A stretch of 64,000 bases of DNA from Stenopsyche tienmushanensis. Lineage: Eukaryota; Arthropoda; Insecta; Trichoptera; Stenopsychidae. Location: positions 1-64,000 of the forward strand of contig WACJ01000518.1 of assembly GCA_008973525.1 (NCBI GenBank). Reading direction: 5' to 3'. Both the position numbers and the translations under genes were made by a program. Below are positions 34,416-46,365 of the stretch, piece by piece (position 1 is the first letter of the stretch; each line of letters begins with the position of its first letter). The notes beneath the pieces were generated by a model. The model made no database searches and was not told the origin of the DNA. It worked only from the letters and a program-made list of their open reading frames with translations.

Positions 34416-37146
34416 ATATTATTTGTGTACGCACTTTGTTATGCGAGTCGTGGCATTGCAACGCATGCCGGATAATCACTAATATTATATAATTATATAT
34501 TTTTTTACATTTTTTTGTAGAAAGTACATGAAGCTATAAATTATTTCAGCAATAAAATACATTGAAGTGATAAAGCTCTTCCACAAAATCATTTATTGTG
34601 AGTCCATAGTAACTCTATCAAAGTAATTTATTTATTTATAAGGTGATTTTAAATCTGGAAGAGTTTTTTGTATGTATTTGTGTGTATTATAAAAATTAAT
34701 TAAAGTTTTGCACAAAATAAGTTTAGCATTGATATTTTCTCCGTTGATATATAATGCATTGAAAATGAACCGATGTGTTTTTTGGCAGAAAAGTTTGATA
34801 AATTGAGCCTTCAATTTTTTGAAATATTTTACCACAAAAATGTCGAAACGGACTGCAAATTATTTGGTTTTTTTTTAAATTTATTACTGCAAACAATTTT
34901 CAACTATCGTTGAATGTTGATTTGTTTGCATCTGTATCAATATATGAATCAATCTATTTGAAAGAAAAATTCTGAAAAATAAACTTAGGCTTTTTTTAAA
35001 AGTCAATCGCCTTAAGTAAAACGTTATTTATATCTCTTAGAACCTCAAAAAAAGCTTTAAACCCAAACATTTCACACTTTGAATATATCTTATTTATATG
35101 AAAATATATTCGATACCCTGAAAATTCCCTTATTATTAATTTAATCATCCATATGACATATTTGTTAAGATGAAATGTTAAAAATACATAAATGTAATCA
35201 AGCAAATTCAATGAATTATCTTTGGTAAATATAGAATTTTGGGTTCGGATGCAGATGAGAATTCCACGAACCATACAAATCGCAGATGATGTTTTCCGAC
35301 ATGGGTTTTTCAATTTAATTCTGGAGTTATCCAATCATTGCGTGACAAGGGAGGATAAATTGCGTTACATACGCCACTTTCTGGAAGTACGAAGTGAACT
35401 AAACTTATTTTACGAGGGTAAGAAACGTATATTGCAAACGCCATAAAACTACTCTTAATGATGATAAACTTATCTGCTCCACTATTTTAACCCTTTTTGT
35501 TGCGTAACTCGAGCCTAAATACTCAATTATATAATTCCATATGAGAGGATTTAAGGGGCGGGGGTTGTATATCTAATCTGGAGTGACATATACAGGTTGA
35601 TGAAGATTATGAACAGTCCTGTAATTACTCTCAGGAGCAAACTTTCGGACGTCTCATGTGTTGTTTGTTATTTTGCTTTGTCATAGATTTTGCCTTCTTT
35701 TCTTTTATTTTTATACGAAACACACACAATAATGAAACATCTAATATTCTATTTGACAGATACACGCTTCTAATATTTATAAAACGTTTGATATAAGAAG
35801 AATGCTTTGAAAATAACTCAAATACGCATGCCCTTACTATTGTACAAAGTTACATCGTTCATATTGAATTAATAATGAGAGAAAGCTTATTTTTTAAGAC
35901 ATTGTATTTGGCATATAAAAATAAGAGAGATGATTTTTACATCAATATGTGAGAACAAATTAAACATAATAGTTCAATTTTATTCTTTGAATCTATAAGA
36001 TATCGATAATCTGGATTATGTAATTTATAATATCAGGTAAGTTAATCCAATATGAAATCCATATAAGATGATATATTATTTACAGTAACTATAATTCCAT
36101 TCGTATGAAATATGAATAGATTTTTTTTTTTTTGAAATAACAATACAAGACATAAAAATGTAGTAAAGTGCCAATTGGGAGTATTTCTCTTTTCTAGCAC
36201 TAAAAGTGTTTTATTCAAACTTAAAGTTCTCAAAAGTCATCTAAAAGAGTATTTGGGTTATTGAGAAAAATCGTTTAAAAAATATGCTCATTTTTCATTT
36301 CAAATATTTCTTCAATTGATTTTCCAAGCACGCATTTTTGCTGAGGTTTAAATATGAAATGTCCTTTTTTGTAAGGCAAAATTAAATGATTGCATGCATT
36401 AATCAACATTAATTATTCATTGACAATAGTCAGTTAAAGCGAAAATTCATGAATCATGAACCACGAAAATTGAAACGGCATAACGTCGGTTGATATGGCG
36501 TTGATTTTGCAGAGTATTTTGAGTGAGTGACAATTTCATATCCCAAATTCGATAGTTTTCATCCGATTGAATGCGAATTTTGGATTTTGTATCGTCATAC
36601 AGAATTATAAATTCAATCCCAATGAATATGAAGAATACTTTTCATATGCGATTTATCATGGATTACATCAAAATTTCTGCTGAGACTTTACTTTGATGGT
36701 TTCAAGCTGCAGAATGAATAATGGATGATATCATCCGTCGACCACTATATTATCATCATTTCCTTTTTAAAATGAAATTTCGCTCTCGAATGCTATTTTG
36801 GAGTTTTTTTCACCATCTAGACATTGTGTAGAATGAAGTTCATAAAAAAATGCCTATTTATGTCCAATGTAAATTGAAATTATCAAGAGATTGATTTTCG
36901 TTGAATTATAAAAATTGTAGAGGATTTGATGAATTTCGATCAATTTTCGCACGCTAGTTTTCATCATCAATGTTTTTTGGTCATCTCCGTAGCTCATTTT
37001 TTATACATTTATCTGCTGATATCTTAAAATAAATTTAACACTTAATTGTATCATTAGTAAGCTTATAAGTAGAAAAAACTCGGATATTCATTGTTAAACG
37101 CATTTTTATACAAAAAAAATATAATAAATACATTGATATTTTTATA
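34416..37146. other. Gene-free AT-rich stretch
   Basis: No supported gene. The 112-codon minus-strand frame (34996-35334) and overlapping 74-codon plus-strand frame have no domain. TTAACCCTTTTTGTTGCG near 35489 resembles a piggyBac-type end, but no partner was seen. Confidence 0.5.
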
Positions 37147-37148
37147 TA

Positions 37149-38018
37149 CAGTAGAACTTCAATTATCCGGACTGATTGGGGATGAAAGTAATCCGGATAA
37201 TCAAAAATAATCAAAATAATAATTTTTATTTGTCTAGATTACTCTTAAGATATATAAGTTGTCCTGAATTATACTCTTTTTGAACTAAACACTGAAAATT
37301 TTCAGAATATGTAGGATCAATATCTTCCCCTTAGAAAATCTCTTCTTCATCTTCTCGAGCTTGTTCTTCTGAGGCAGATATTTCTTCAATTATTTTTTCA
37401 TTGTTTAAAATTTGGAATCCAGGATCGTTTAGCTACAACTTCTTTGTCGCATTCAGCACATATGGAAATTTGTGCTATTGCTTTCTAAATGTCTCCTATA
37501 TCAGATTCTACCGCGTAACTGGATCTTACTGAAGGTCTTTTCAAAATTTTGTTTAATGATTTTTTCAAAGTTGACACATCTAAAGAATTCCAACTATCTG
37601 ATGTAGCAACCATCTTTTAAATTTATTTCTTCAAGTATTATTTAAGTATTTCTTCATTATTTTCATCTGCTCGTCGAAGCATCGTTGGGTAGTTGTTTTC
37701 CAATTTAAGTAGGCCTCATCAACATTGTAAATAAATTATTCGTCGAATCCTTTCTTCTCCACAGATAGCTTCAATGTATCAATTAATGTGTTTACTGAAG
37801 GTATGTCAGCAGAAACTTTTCCCCATGAATTTAAAGTTCCCTGATATCATGCCGTCCTTCGAATTTTTCAAGCCATCCCGAACATGCTTTGAATATGAAA
37901 TCTTCATTTAATTTTGTATTGAAACATATTGCTTTTTCATACAAAAATGGACGAGATCAGCAAATTATATATATTTTTCGCTTTACTTTGAACAATCAGG
38001 ATAATCGAGATTCTATTG
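37149..38018 (-). mobile_element. Tigger element, 870 bp, with both ends
   Basis: The left end CAGTAGAACTTCAATTATCC (37149) and the inverted right end CAATAGAATCTCGATTATCC (38018) match, with TA outside each (37147-37148, 38019-38020). The inside is an internally deleted, decayed Tigger transposase on the minus strand. It is related to the copy near 58.5-59.3 kb. Confidence 0.82.
37300..37930 (-). pseudogene. Tigger transposase remnant, many disruptions
   Basis: Minus-strand pieces, in order: TKLNEDFIFKACSGWLEKFE and GRHDIREL (CENP-B-type DNA-binding part), then YNVDEAYLNWKTT, which corresponds to the family motif YNADETGLNWK carrying the first catalytic Asp, then after a gap NDPGFQILNNEKIIEEISAS and the acidic SEEQAREDEEEIF of the C-terminus. 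The first piece matches TKLNEDSTFKASSGWFEKFK of the copy at 58.8 kb. Frame changes, stops and loss of the region between the first and later catalytic residues show it is dead. Confidence 0.82.
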
Positions 38019-38020
38019 TA

Positions 38021-39479
38021 TGTATAAAAAGCTTACATTAACTAACATATGATTTAAATTTAATAACAAAAAAGCTTAAAACTGGAGCAAAGGTGTCCCA
38101 AAATTTTACATATAAAATATAATATGCGAGTACTTTTAAACTTTATTATAGCTCTAAACGTCGGTTTACTTATTTTTCTTATCCACTTATATCGTTTTAG
38201 TAATTTTTACTATCCATACATAGAAAAAAGGAACTTTAGAACTTTTGACAAGCATCTCGGGGGAAGTTTATTCGTAGTCGTTATTCTTTTACGATCTTCC
38301 ATCAAACTAAAAATATATCAGTGTTAATATAATATGGGACATCGTCGCTATATTATCGTTGAAAATAATTTCCTTGCCTCTGAGAGCTTTCTTTTATTTG
38401 AGGGTTTTATTCTTGAGCTTTCATTAAAAAGCCCCAAATTATTAACGGTGTATATATTATACTGTGTTGCCGAAAACATCGATATGTACGCGCGTGATTT
38501 TATATGCTATCAGCATGAAAATCTGTGTTACAATGGAGGCTTTTAGGGATAATTCACGAATATTTTGGAGCTTTATTTAATTTTCCATTGTTGCTATATT
38601 GATATTAATTGACAGTGACATTTTTTGAGGAACGTTCTCTTTGGGGCGCTTTTGTTGTTTTACCGAATAAAATGCCGGAATTTCAGTACGTCATTTTCAT
38701 TCGAACGCAAATTATTTATGTGACGCTTTGTGCGGGTTGGAAGTCAAAAAAATGTTTTCCCCAAGTGGAGGTGAACACTTTTTTTTCTGGCGAAGGGTCG
38801 ATGCAAAGTTTTCCAACGGAAAATATGAGAAGCGCTCTCGAGGAAATGCCTCAACGTGTATTTGCTACTTGTTTCGAAAATTTAATATCGGGATACGTTG
38901 TTCCCGAGAATAAAAACGTCGGGGAAATCCACACAAAAGCTTCGCATGGAAAAAGAACTCTTCAATCTGAGCTTTTCAATTTAAGGTCGATAAGATGTTT
39001 ATGAAGAGTCCATATTTCGGTTTATCGTATAAATACTTTCAGATAAGAATAAGTAATTGCATTTTTTTCACATTTATATTATACTATAATATATTTTACA
39101 AATATTGGCGTACATTTTAATTCAATATAATATTACCTTTAATTATATGTTACTTGCTAAACTGTGTGTTAATAGCAAAATTGTTGAACATCGACATAAA
39201 TTTCATCCCTCATTCATTTATATCATTTGAAAGGAGTAAGTTTTGTTCGTTTTCTACAACTTTCTGTTAATTCAAAACTTGATATTGCTGTCTAGATATT
39301 TATTTATTTATTCATACATAAAAAATCCAAATGCTTAATATAATTTGATACACATGTATATACAACCTTATGAAATCTTTATAATAAATGCAATGTAAAA
39401 AAAAAGTAAAGCGATGCATATTATCTAGAAAAACCAATTTCAAAAAAACACCTAAGAATATGCCTTTTTCCCATCTATT
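38021..39479. other. Gene-free stretch with a 131-codon frame of doubtful status
   Basis: A 131-codon plus-strand frame at 38609-39004 reads RSALEEMPQRVFATCFENLI and lies in a slightly GC-richer patch. It has no recognised domain and no ortholog-like motif that I can name. It overlaps another frame on the same strand, which argues for low stop density rather than coding. Frames at 38124-38546 are AT-driven. Confidence 0.3.
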
Positions 39480-39546
39480 TTAACCTGTTAAGCGGGAAAG
39501 TTCCTTTTCAATAACGCAACATACAGTGGGCGCGCACATTTTTGTT

Positions 39547-39566
39547 GGGACGTATATATACGTCCC
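39547..39566. repeat. Perfect 20-bp palindrome at the left side of the piggyBac remnant
   Basis: GGGACGTATATATACGTCCC is its own reverse complement. An 18-bp core of it recurs at the other end of the same element. Such subterminal repeats may be transposase-binding sites; that role is inferred. Confidence 0.9.
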
Positions 39567-39699
39567 GCCCACCTGGCGTGAGTTCATATTATTAATTTTT
39601 TTAGCGATGCTTAAAATTTATAAAAAAAATCAATGAAACATATATTTTTTATTTATTTAGATACAAAAACATATAGAGAAGTTAATAAATAACGAAACA

Positions 39700-39945
39700 T
39701 AGAGTTTAAAAAAATAAAATATTTCCATACATAAATACAAAACTCAACTTCTGTGTGATATCTTTTAAAACAATTGTAGATACATAGTGCTACCTTATAG
39801 TCCGGACACCAATATGTAGATTCTTTCCCTTTTTTTTGGTAATAAACTCGATATTTCCTGGCTTTAGTTCCCTTTCATTTGTTCTTTGAAAATGTCTTTC
39901 ATCTAAGCGTGATGGCTTAGATGTAATGCTATTTTTTGATGGCAT
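39700..39945 (-). pseudogene. piggyBac transposase C-terminal fragment
   Basis: The minus strand reads KPSRLDERHFQRTNERELKP, then after a frameshift KESTYWCPDYKVALCI and CFKRYHTEVEF. This is the C-terminal cysteine-rich domain of piggyBac transposases (family pattern RL..RHF ... Y.C..C...LC...CF..YH). Several cysteines remain and at least one is replaced by Tyr (CPDY for CPDC). The catalytic DDD core is absent. In intact elements this domain binds the terminal DNA. Confidence 0.8.
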
Positions 39946-40201
39946 AGGTTAGTTTTTTACTATGTTGTCTGAACTGAGCATTAATACGTCTTTTTTGTCC
40001 TTCTATTTAAAACTATAAATTTGCCTTTGAATCTTATCTTATGTTACTAGTCACCGTTTACTAAGTACACGTCCACTCTAACACAATAGCGAACCAATTT
40101 GCTATTTATCTTGAATTCATGTCAAAACATGTATCGACAACTCACATATTTGTTAAAGTGAAAAAAAGTCCCACCTGCCTTAGGACTCAATATATATTTC
40201 T

Positions 40202-40264
40202 AAGACGTATATATACGTCTTAACCAATTTCGATGCAGTATACGTTGGACGTATATATACGTCC
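40202..40264. repeat. Two perfect palindromes at the right side of the piggyBac remnant
   Basis: AAGACGTATATATACGTCTT (40202-40221) and GGACGTATATATACGTCC (40247-40264) are each perfectly palindromic and share the core GACGTATATATACGTC with the left-side palindrome. Confidence 0.9.
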
Positions 40265-40283
40265 CGCCCACTTAACAGGTTAA

Positions 40284-41640
40284 TTACATTGGAAGACAAT
40301 AGACATCATAAACGAAATATTTACCCCTCGAGTAAAACATATACACAAAAAAACCTTTGGAATGTAAGTGCTATTAAGCTCATTATTTCATGCATTCCTA
40401 TTTTGTTTAAATATACTTTTTGTGTTCACCAGATATAACCTAAATTTATTTATTACATTACAAAAAACATTAAATACTGTTTTTTGGAATAAGTGCTACC
40501 TCACTCTTTTTTGAATAGCTGTCGTTTTAGAGCGCGTATTTAAAGTAAGGAAGTTTCTCTGCCGCACCCTCTATTTTGAATGTCCTATACCAAATTTTTC
40601 ATACTTTCCCTACATTTAGCGAAATTTATACACCTTCATAAAAAACCATTTTTGATATCAATTTATAATGTTGAGGATAACAAATTTGTTGATGATTATA
40701 GTCTTTTCATTTTGTAATATTAAACATATATTTTGAAAGCTCCCCATTCCAGCACAATTATATACATGTACGTACATTTAAGCCATGATACATTTTCTAC
40801 GGATTATTTTTCCTCTTATTTTCGTGCGTAATTGTATATTTAGTATGGAGTGCTAATTAATTCGTTTTCATAAGAATTTCTACAGTTTTTGGCTTCGTAT
40901 TCATTTTCATCAAGATCATATTATCCTCTCTAATAATTTTGAACACTTTCATTGAAACTTGAATTTGGCTTTTATATACACGATACATATTATAGGTTGT
41001 ACAGGGGCTTTAAAAATAATTATCCTTAAGGCTTACAAGGGTCAACATATCTTCTTAAAGGTCAATAAAGGATTTTTACGCAAAATGAGTTACACGGCAT
41101 CGAGTCGGACTTATATGGGATTTATTAAAATATTCCGACATTTTGAACTTTGAACTTTTTCAATGATATGATAATTTAATATGGTCAACGTTGAACCATG
41201 TATTTGATTGAAAAAAAATCTTAAGAATATGCCATATTTTTTTTTGCACGTAGGCGATATCTAGACTAGAGATTTTCTCAAGAATTTAAATGTGGTGATT
41301 TCCATTGTCTCCCACATAATATTAAATTTGATAAAGCAATTTGAATAGGGGATTATTTTTGAACAGAAGAGGTTTTGATTACGTTTTTTAATATTTCAGA
41401 ACAAAGAAATTAGGATAAGTTTGGTTCGAGACGATCAATCGGAAATATAAATACTTCAAATCTGGATTTGAACTTTAACCTTTGCAATAAGAATTTAAAA
41501 AAAGTAGACCCTTACGCTAGGTGCTGATGAAATAAAAATGTTTATTTAATTTATTTTTTATTCTATTATAAACTCTAAGCAAGCCTTGAGTCTTTTTTTG
41601 CGATATATACGTTCCAAGGGGAGTCGCATATTAAAAAATC
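40284..41640. other. Gene-free AT-rich stretch
   Basis: No open frame with a recognised product and no repeat boundary was found. Confidence 0.5.
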
Positions 41641-42100
41641 TCATTAAAAATTTTGAAATACATAGAAAACTGAGAGATATGTTCCATTATTTTTAAAAAT
41701 CGCATAACTTCAAATCAATGTGATAGAATGTATCAAAAATCGCATAAAAATATACTAAAAAAACGATACATATTTATCTTTGAATTGCTTTATTAAAGTG
41801 TATTTTATACTATAATCATACAAAGTATCGATATCAGTCGGCCTACATTTATTCGTCATCATTCTGTGCCATGAAACCGAAGAGCATTTTCCATCAATCT
41901 GACAATTTTGCCTTATACACACTCACACTTTAGCGGTTGTAACTTGTACTAGTGTTAATTTAAAAAAAAAATTATGTGCACTCGCATAAAAAAAACTTTG
42001 TCCTCTATAGAAACATAAGGGATAGGTTCTATTATTTTTGAAAACCGCATAACTTCAAAATCGCATAAAAAATATCCGCATAAAAATAAACCCAAATGTA
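41640..42100. repeat. Dispersed repeat R2, two diverged copies
   Basis: AAAATCGCATAACTTCAAAT at about 41696 and GAAAACCGCATAACTTCAAAATCGCATAAAA (landmarks only) at about 42039 carry the R2 core. They lie about 340 bp apart in the same orientation, separated by AT-rich unique sequence. Confidence 0.55.
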
Positions 42101-42834
42101 TTTTTGTGATCTTCAAAATAATTTGTAATAGAAATGCTGCATAGATATTAGTTTTTGTTGTAAGTTTTTTTGGTCAATTTTTCGGCGAAAATTTGAAATA
42201 ACGTTGTATAAATTCGTTGAATTTGCGATTCTATTGATTTTTGGGCAACAGATTGACAATTAAAAAAAATGCATATGATCGAAATCTGTTTGTTCACCGT
42301 TTTCAAGGTCACTTTTACATAAAAGTTATGCGCATTTTACGCATATCCCAAGAAATTTTCGCCAAAAGTGCGTCATAGCGATATATAGACGTTGAACTAC
42401 AATCAGCAATTGTAACATGTACGTACGCTAGGGTGGCATATTGTATTGGCATAAATTAAATCGATATGAAGATTTTTCATTTTACATATTTTTAAATTTG
42501 CTTGTTTTTGGTTTTGTCATTTTTTGCATCATATTTATGAAAAAAATGCTAAATTTTAAACAGTAAAATTTTTTAGTAAATATTAACATATTAAATCACA
42601 CTCGACAAAGAGCGTCGAGTCGAAATAACATCAGATAAATTAATGTCTCAACATGTTCGACATAGGATCCATCGAAACAAAATCTTAGCATATGAGACAT
42701 ATGACATTTTAATTTTTATCTTCATTTTAATTTTGGTATTTTTTTAAATGTTCCACGAATTAAAGTATTATTTTTTTATGCCCTGCGTACATTATTAGGG
42801 CGAAGAGGGTAAAATTAGAGTTTTGTTGATATTA
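42101..42834. other. AT-rich stretch upstream of the CpG-rich block
   Basis: No supported feature. If the following block is a first exon, the promoter would fall near 42780-42970, but no confident TATA box or initiator was identified. Confidence 0.4.
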
Positions 42835-43261
42835 TTATTTTAGAAGGTTAAGCACCGAACCTCCGGGGATCACATAAAGACAGAAGGTGGTCTCTGGATG
42901 AGAGGTAGACCTACGGAGAGTGAGGGGTGCGAAAGCAGGGAGAGGAGAGCGACCAACCCTTACCGAGCAACAGTTAGAGCCCGATCGTCGACAAGTCGAC
43001 ACATCGTCGCGATTTGCTCCTGAAACGAAACAAAACAAAAAGCCGGGAACGATTTGGATATAAAAAATATACGAACGTGCCGGGAATTTTTTTCGAAATT
43101 ATAAAGCTCTCTGAAGGGCCCTGGGCGACGTTTGTTTGTTTAGTAATCAAACGTGTTGATATTCGAGTGCGTTTTGTGTTCGAACGAATGTAACCCTTGT
43201 TTGAATGAACTTGTGAATTATGTATGCTACCCGAAGAGCCTTGCAAATAAAATCTGAGCTG
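42835..43261 (+). other. Candidate 5' exon of a host gene (CpG-rich)
   Basis: This block is rich in CpG and in G+C, in sharp contrast to the AT-rich sequence on both sides, which is typical of insect first exons and promoters. It ends GAGCTG followed by GTAAGT (43262-43267), a near-perfect splice donor. Within it an ATG at 43220 opens MYATRRALQIKSEL up to the donor, and an in-frame TGA lies two codons upstream at 43214-43216, so this would be a short coding start ending in phase 0. The start context is weak and the block may be entirely untranslated. No downstream exon was recognised in the window. The 103-codon minus-strand frame over it is probably chance. Confidence 0.35.
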
Positions 43262-43267
43262 GTAAGT
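43262..43267 (+). promoter_or_regulatory. Putative splice donor GTAAGT
   Basis: CTG|GTAAGT fits the donor consensus at all intronic positions. It marks the exact right edge of the CpG-rich block: sequence turns AT-rich within 30 bases. Confidence 0.35.
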
Positions 43268-45994
43268 TTCACCCTTTTTCGACAAATATTTATATATTCA
43301 TAAATAAAAATGATATTTTGAAAAAATATTTTTTCATATTATAATACTTTCATATTTATTTCATACAATTATATGAATATATTAAGGATTTAAATTGGAT
43401 TTAAAAAATGTCGCTTAAAAGCGATCTCGACGCAAATCAAAATATAGCCCTACAACATCACCCCATATAAAGTTTATATGTGGCTCATATGTAAGATTCA
43501 TATTTCCCAAAGGTAATTTATAAAGTCAGAGATCTGGAAACTATTGCGAATTACACAATCTTTTGACAAGGACCAGAATTGAAATCTTACAATTTAATTT
43601 ATTATTTCGCAACATTTTCATCTGCAAAGAATATTATTTCTCAGAGCTTCTTGATATAATTTTAAATTTAAACTTTATTCAAAGTCTTAAGCTGAATCCG
43701 GCAAAGCGAAATTCTTTCATACGGAATAACTGAAAACTTTCACAATAAAGTATCCTTCACATATAAAAGTCAAACAGGAGATGTTCCATTCTGCAAGCAC
43801 AAGCACAATGGATATATTTATAGGTACCACGGACAATATAAATCCATCCATTTAAAATCTCAAAATTAAATCCATCCGAACAATGGTCGAGTGACTTCAC
43901 ATGTAAGGGCACCATTAAGAGGGCGATAACGATATCCTTAATGCCTTTTAGGGCATAAAAAAATTCAGCACACGTAATAGAACACTTATCTTTTAACCCA
44001 ACTTTAAGCCTTTATATTTTCAATATTGAATTGAATAAAAATGTAAATATATAATATATATACACGGCAATATTCGTATTTATTAGCGAAATTACATGCT
44101 ATGTTCAAATGCATTTAGAAGTTTCATTACAGGACGAAGTTTACCTTCCGAAGTTGCTCATCATGGACTAGGTTCTTTGAAAGTTATACCACAACTATAC
44201 TTTATCTTACCCCAAAATTAGTTAATATACTGACATTGATCAATATTTTTCATCTAAATTGAAATTGATGATTGAATATATCAGATAATAATTTGCTATG
44301 ATCAATTTTTTAATACAACATTAATACAAATGGTTATAAAGCCTAGATAAGAATTTAATGATGCATTAATTTTAACATAAACACTATTATAAATGTTTAT
44401 ACACTGTACAAATTCAAAATAATCATATATATTGGTCTTTGCTTAGAATTATTGCTTAAAACATATGCTTAAAATTTGCTTTTAAGATACATTTATGCCA
44501 AATATTTGATACAACCATTTTCCAAATAATCGATCAAGATGCTTTAATTTGCACAAAATATTCAATTATCGCATAATTTCATATATATACAACAATTTTA
44601 AATTATTTGATATGAAATGATGACATTTCTATGTAATAATCATCTTTTTTATTACCGTGAATTACATTTTCCCATTTAATGCTATAACTTATTCATATAT
44701 ACTCTTTTTCAGAGGTCGTTTTCCCTTTTCTTTTGATGCTCTTGGACGTTAATATTATTAGAGTTCTTACTCAAAAATTTTGGAAGCGTACCCAATCTGC
44801 TACGTAATTTTTTGAGTAAATACTTTTTGAAATCTTGCCCAAAATAAGATACGTTCAAGGATCAGATTTAGCGTTTCTCATTACCAAAAAGAAACACAAT
44901 TCTCTCGGGAAGAAGGTAGTCCTTATTATTTTTTGTAATGAATTTTTTTGTGTGTATTATTTTAATAATTCATTCGAAGGATTTCGCCGGGATCTCTCTG
45001 TTTTTATTTGCCTTCCCTTGCAGGAAAAGGCCTGTTTTATTTGTTCGAACTAAATTAACGTCAAGTATAAAGAATTAAGAAGAGCTTCCACGGGATAAAT
45101 TATTCAGTCGAAGCAGACAAGAGTCGATGTCCTTATCTTTGACCTCTTATTTCGAAGTCAAATGTATTAAAACGCTTCAACGAAAATAAATTTGTCGATA
45201 AAGTATGCAATAAATATAGAATCGAATTCTAAGGCGTGTCTGTGACCTCTTCGATCTATTTATAGTGGTCTTTACAAACGATATGTTTTTTGGTATTTTT
45301 GTATTCCCCCAAAAAATATCCATTTTGGCAAATGGCTCTAAATTCCGTCGAAGAAAAGTGAATTAAAATTCAACAAAGGGCATTTGCTATTTATTAAAAT
45401 GAGTATTTTTTGAAGTCTTTTTGTATTATCGTTCTATATTTGATATACATATTATCAAGTTCAAAACGAAGCGTCTTAAAATGGCTATTATCATATAAAA
45501 GCACACAGTGTTTTTCTAACAATATAGGCTTTTACCTTCTGTGAAAAAAAATTGCTTGAAGATGCGTTAATCCAAGCGTTTGACAGAATCTAAAATTAGT
45601 AATCAATTGTATTTTAGTATAATATAATAGCTTGTAAGGTCGAGAATATACTTGTTTTTTGTATAACATGGATATATGGTTCCAAGGAAATATCCTCTAA
45701 TATGAATCCGTGTTATATGAGATTCGAAATTCATACAAAATTATGGTGGTTGATCAAAAAATACAGACATTTAATTGTGGTTACTTTTTTCGATAAACAA
45801 TAGATAAATGTTGGAATTTAGGTTGATAACAATTTTAGGCGAAATACTGATTTAACAGAACAATTAACAAAATAAACAATGAATAAAGATACGACACTAT
45901 TATCAAATGAATACAAGTAAATAAAATTTGCATAAAAATGGTGAATATCACATAATATATCAACACAAAAGTCAACCAAACTCTCTTTCACGAA
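43268..45994. other. Gene-free stretch, possible intron
   Basis: AT-rich sequence with no supported gene. If 42835-43261 is an exon, this is the first part of its intron. Frames at 44835-45053 have no known motif. Confidence 0.45.
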
Positions 45995-46120
45995 AGACGC
46001 GTACCGAATCGAAAAAACCGATATTTTCAAATCGGTTAATTTCTTGGTTTTTTTCCGGCAAAAATAGCTGTTTTACCGATTTTCGGTTCAGTTACGATTT
46101 GAAGCTTTGGTTATAGTCCT
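45995..46120. repeat. Possible hAT-type end with ACCGAT repeats
   Basis: Words of the type ACCGATATTTT, AAATCGGTTAATTTC, TTTTACCGATTTTCGGTTC occur in alternating orientation between 46005 and 46090. A similar style, with AAAACCGGTTTTT, is seen at 61277-61340. They resemble subterminal repeats of hAT elements. No target duplication or transposase supports it. Confidence 0.25.
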
Positions 46121-46288
46121 ACTTATTTGATTATTTTTCAAGAGTGCTTTCATAATACCGTTAAAACTTTTCAACATTTTTGGATTCTACAACATATAAA
46201 AGCTCTATACTGAGAGTAATTGCCTGCTTTAAACTCGTACATTTTTATGTCTTAATAGCGTTCCCGGAATGCGTTCCAATATCTGAGA

Positions 46289-46312
46289 GGTTAGGTTAGG
46301 TTAGGTTAGGTT
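46289..46312 (+). repeat. Short (TTAGG)n interstitial tract
   Basis: About five units of the arthropod telomere repeat, directly followed by a C-rich, then GC-rich, segment (46313-46365). It is far too short to be a telomere and lies in the middle of ordinary sequence. It may be a repair scar or a simple repeat. Confidence 0.85.
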
Positions 46313-46365
46313 CTCCCTCTCCCCACCCCGCCCCGCGCTCAACCCTGCACTGCGCAATATGGTGC

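Larger units (their letters stand above)
39484..40279 (-). mobile_element. piggyBac-type element remnant flanked by TTAA
   Basis: It is flanked by TTAA at 39480-39483 and 40280-40283. The left end CCTGTTAAGCGGG matches the inverted right end CCTGTTAAGTGGGCGGG. Perfect TATA-centred palindromes lie near both ends (39547-39566; 40202-40221; 40247-40264). The 796-bp interior keeps only the C-terminus of a piggyBac transposase on the minus strand, so it is an internally deleted derivative of a full element. Confidence 0.85.

Noticed and set aside
38609..39004. 131-codon plus-strand frame as a real gene
   Set aside because: No recognisable domain; another frame overlaps on the same strand; no evidence beyond length.
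46289..46312. Telomere
   Set aside because: Only about five TTAGG units in the middle of ordinary sequence.
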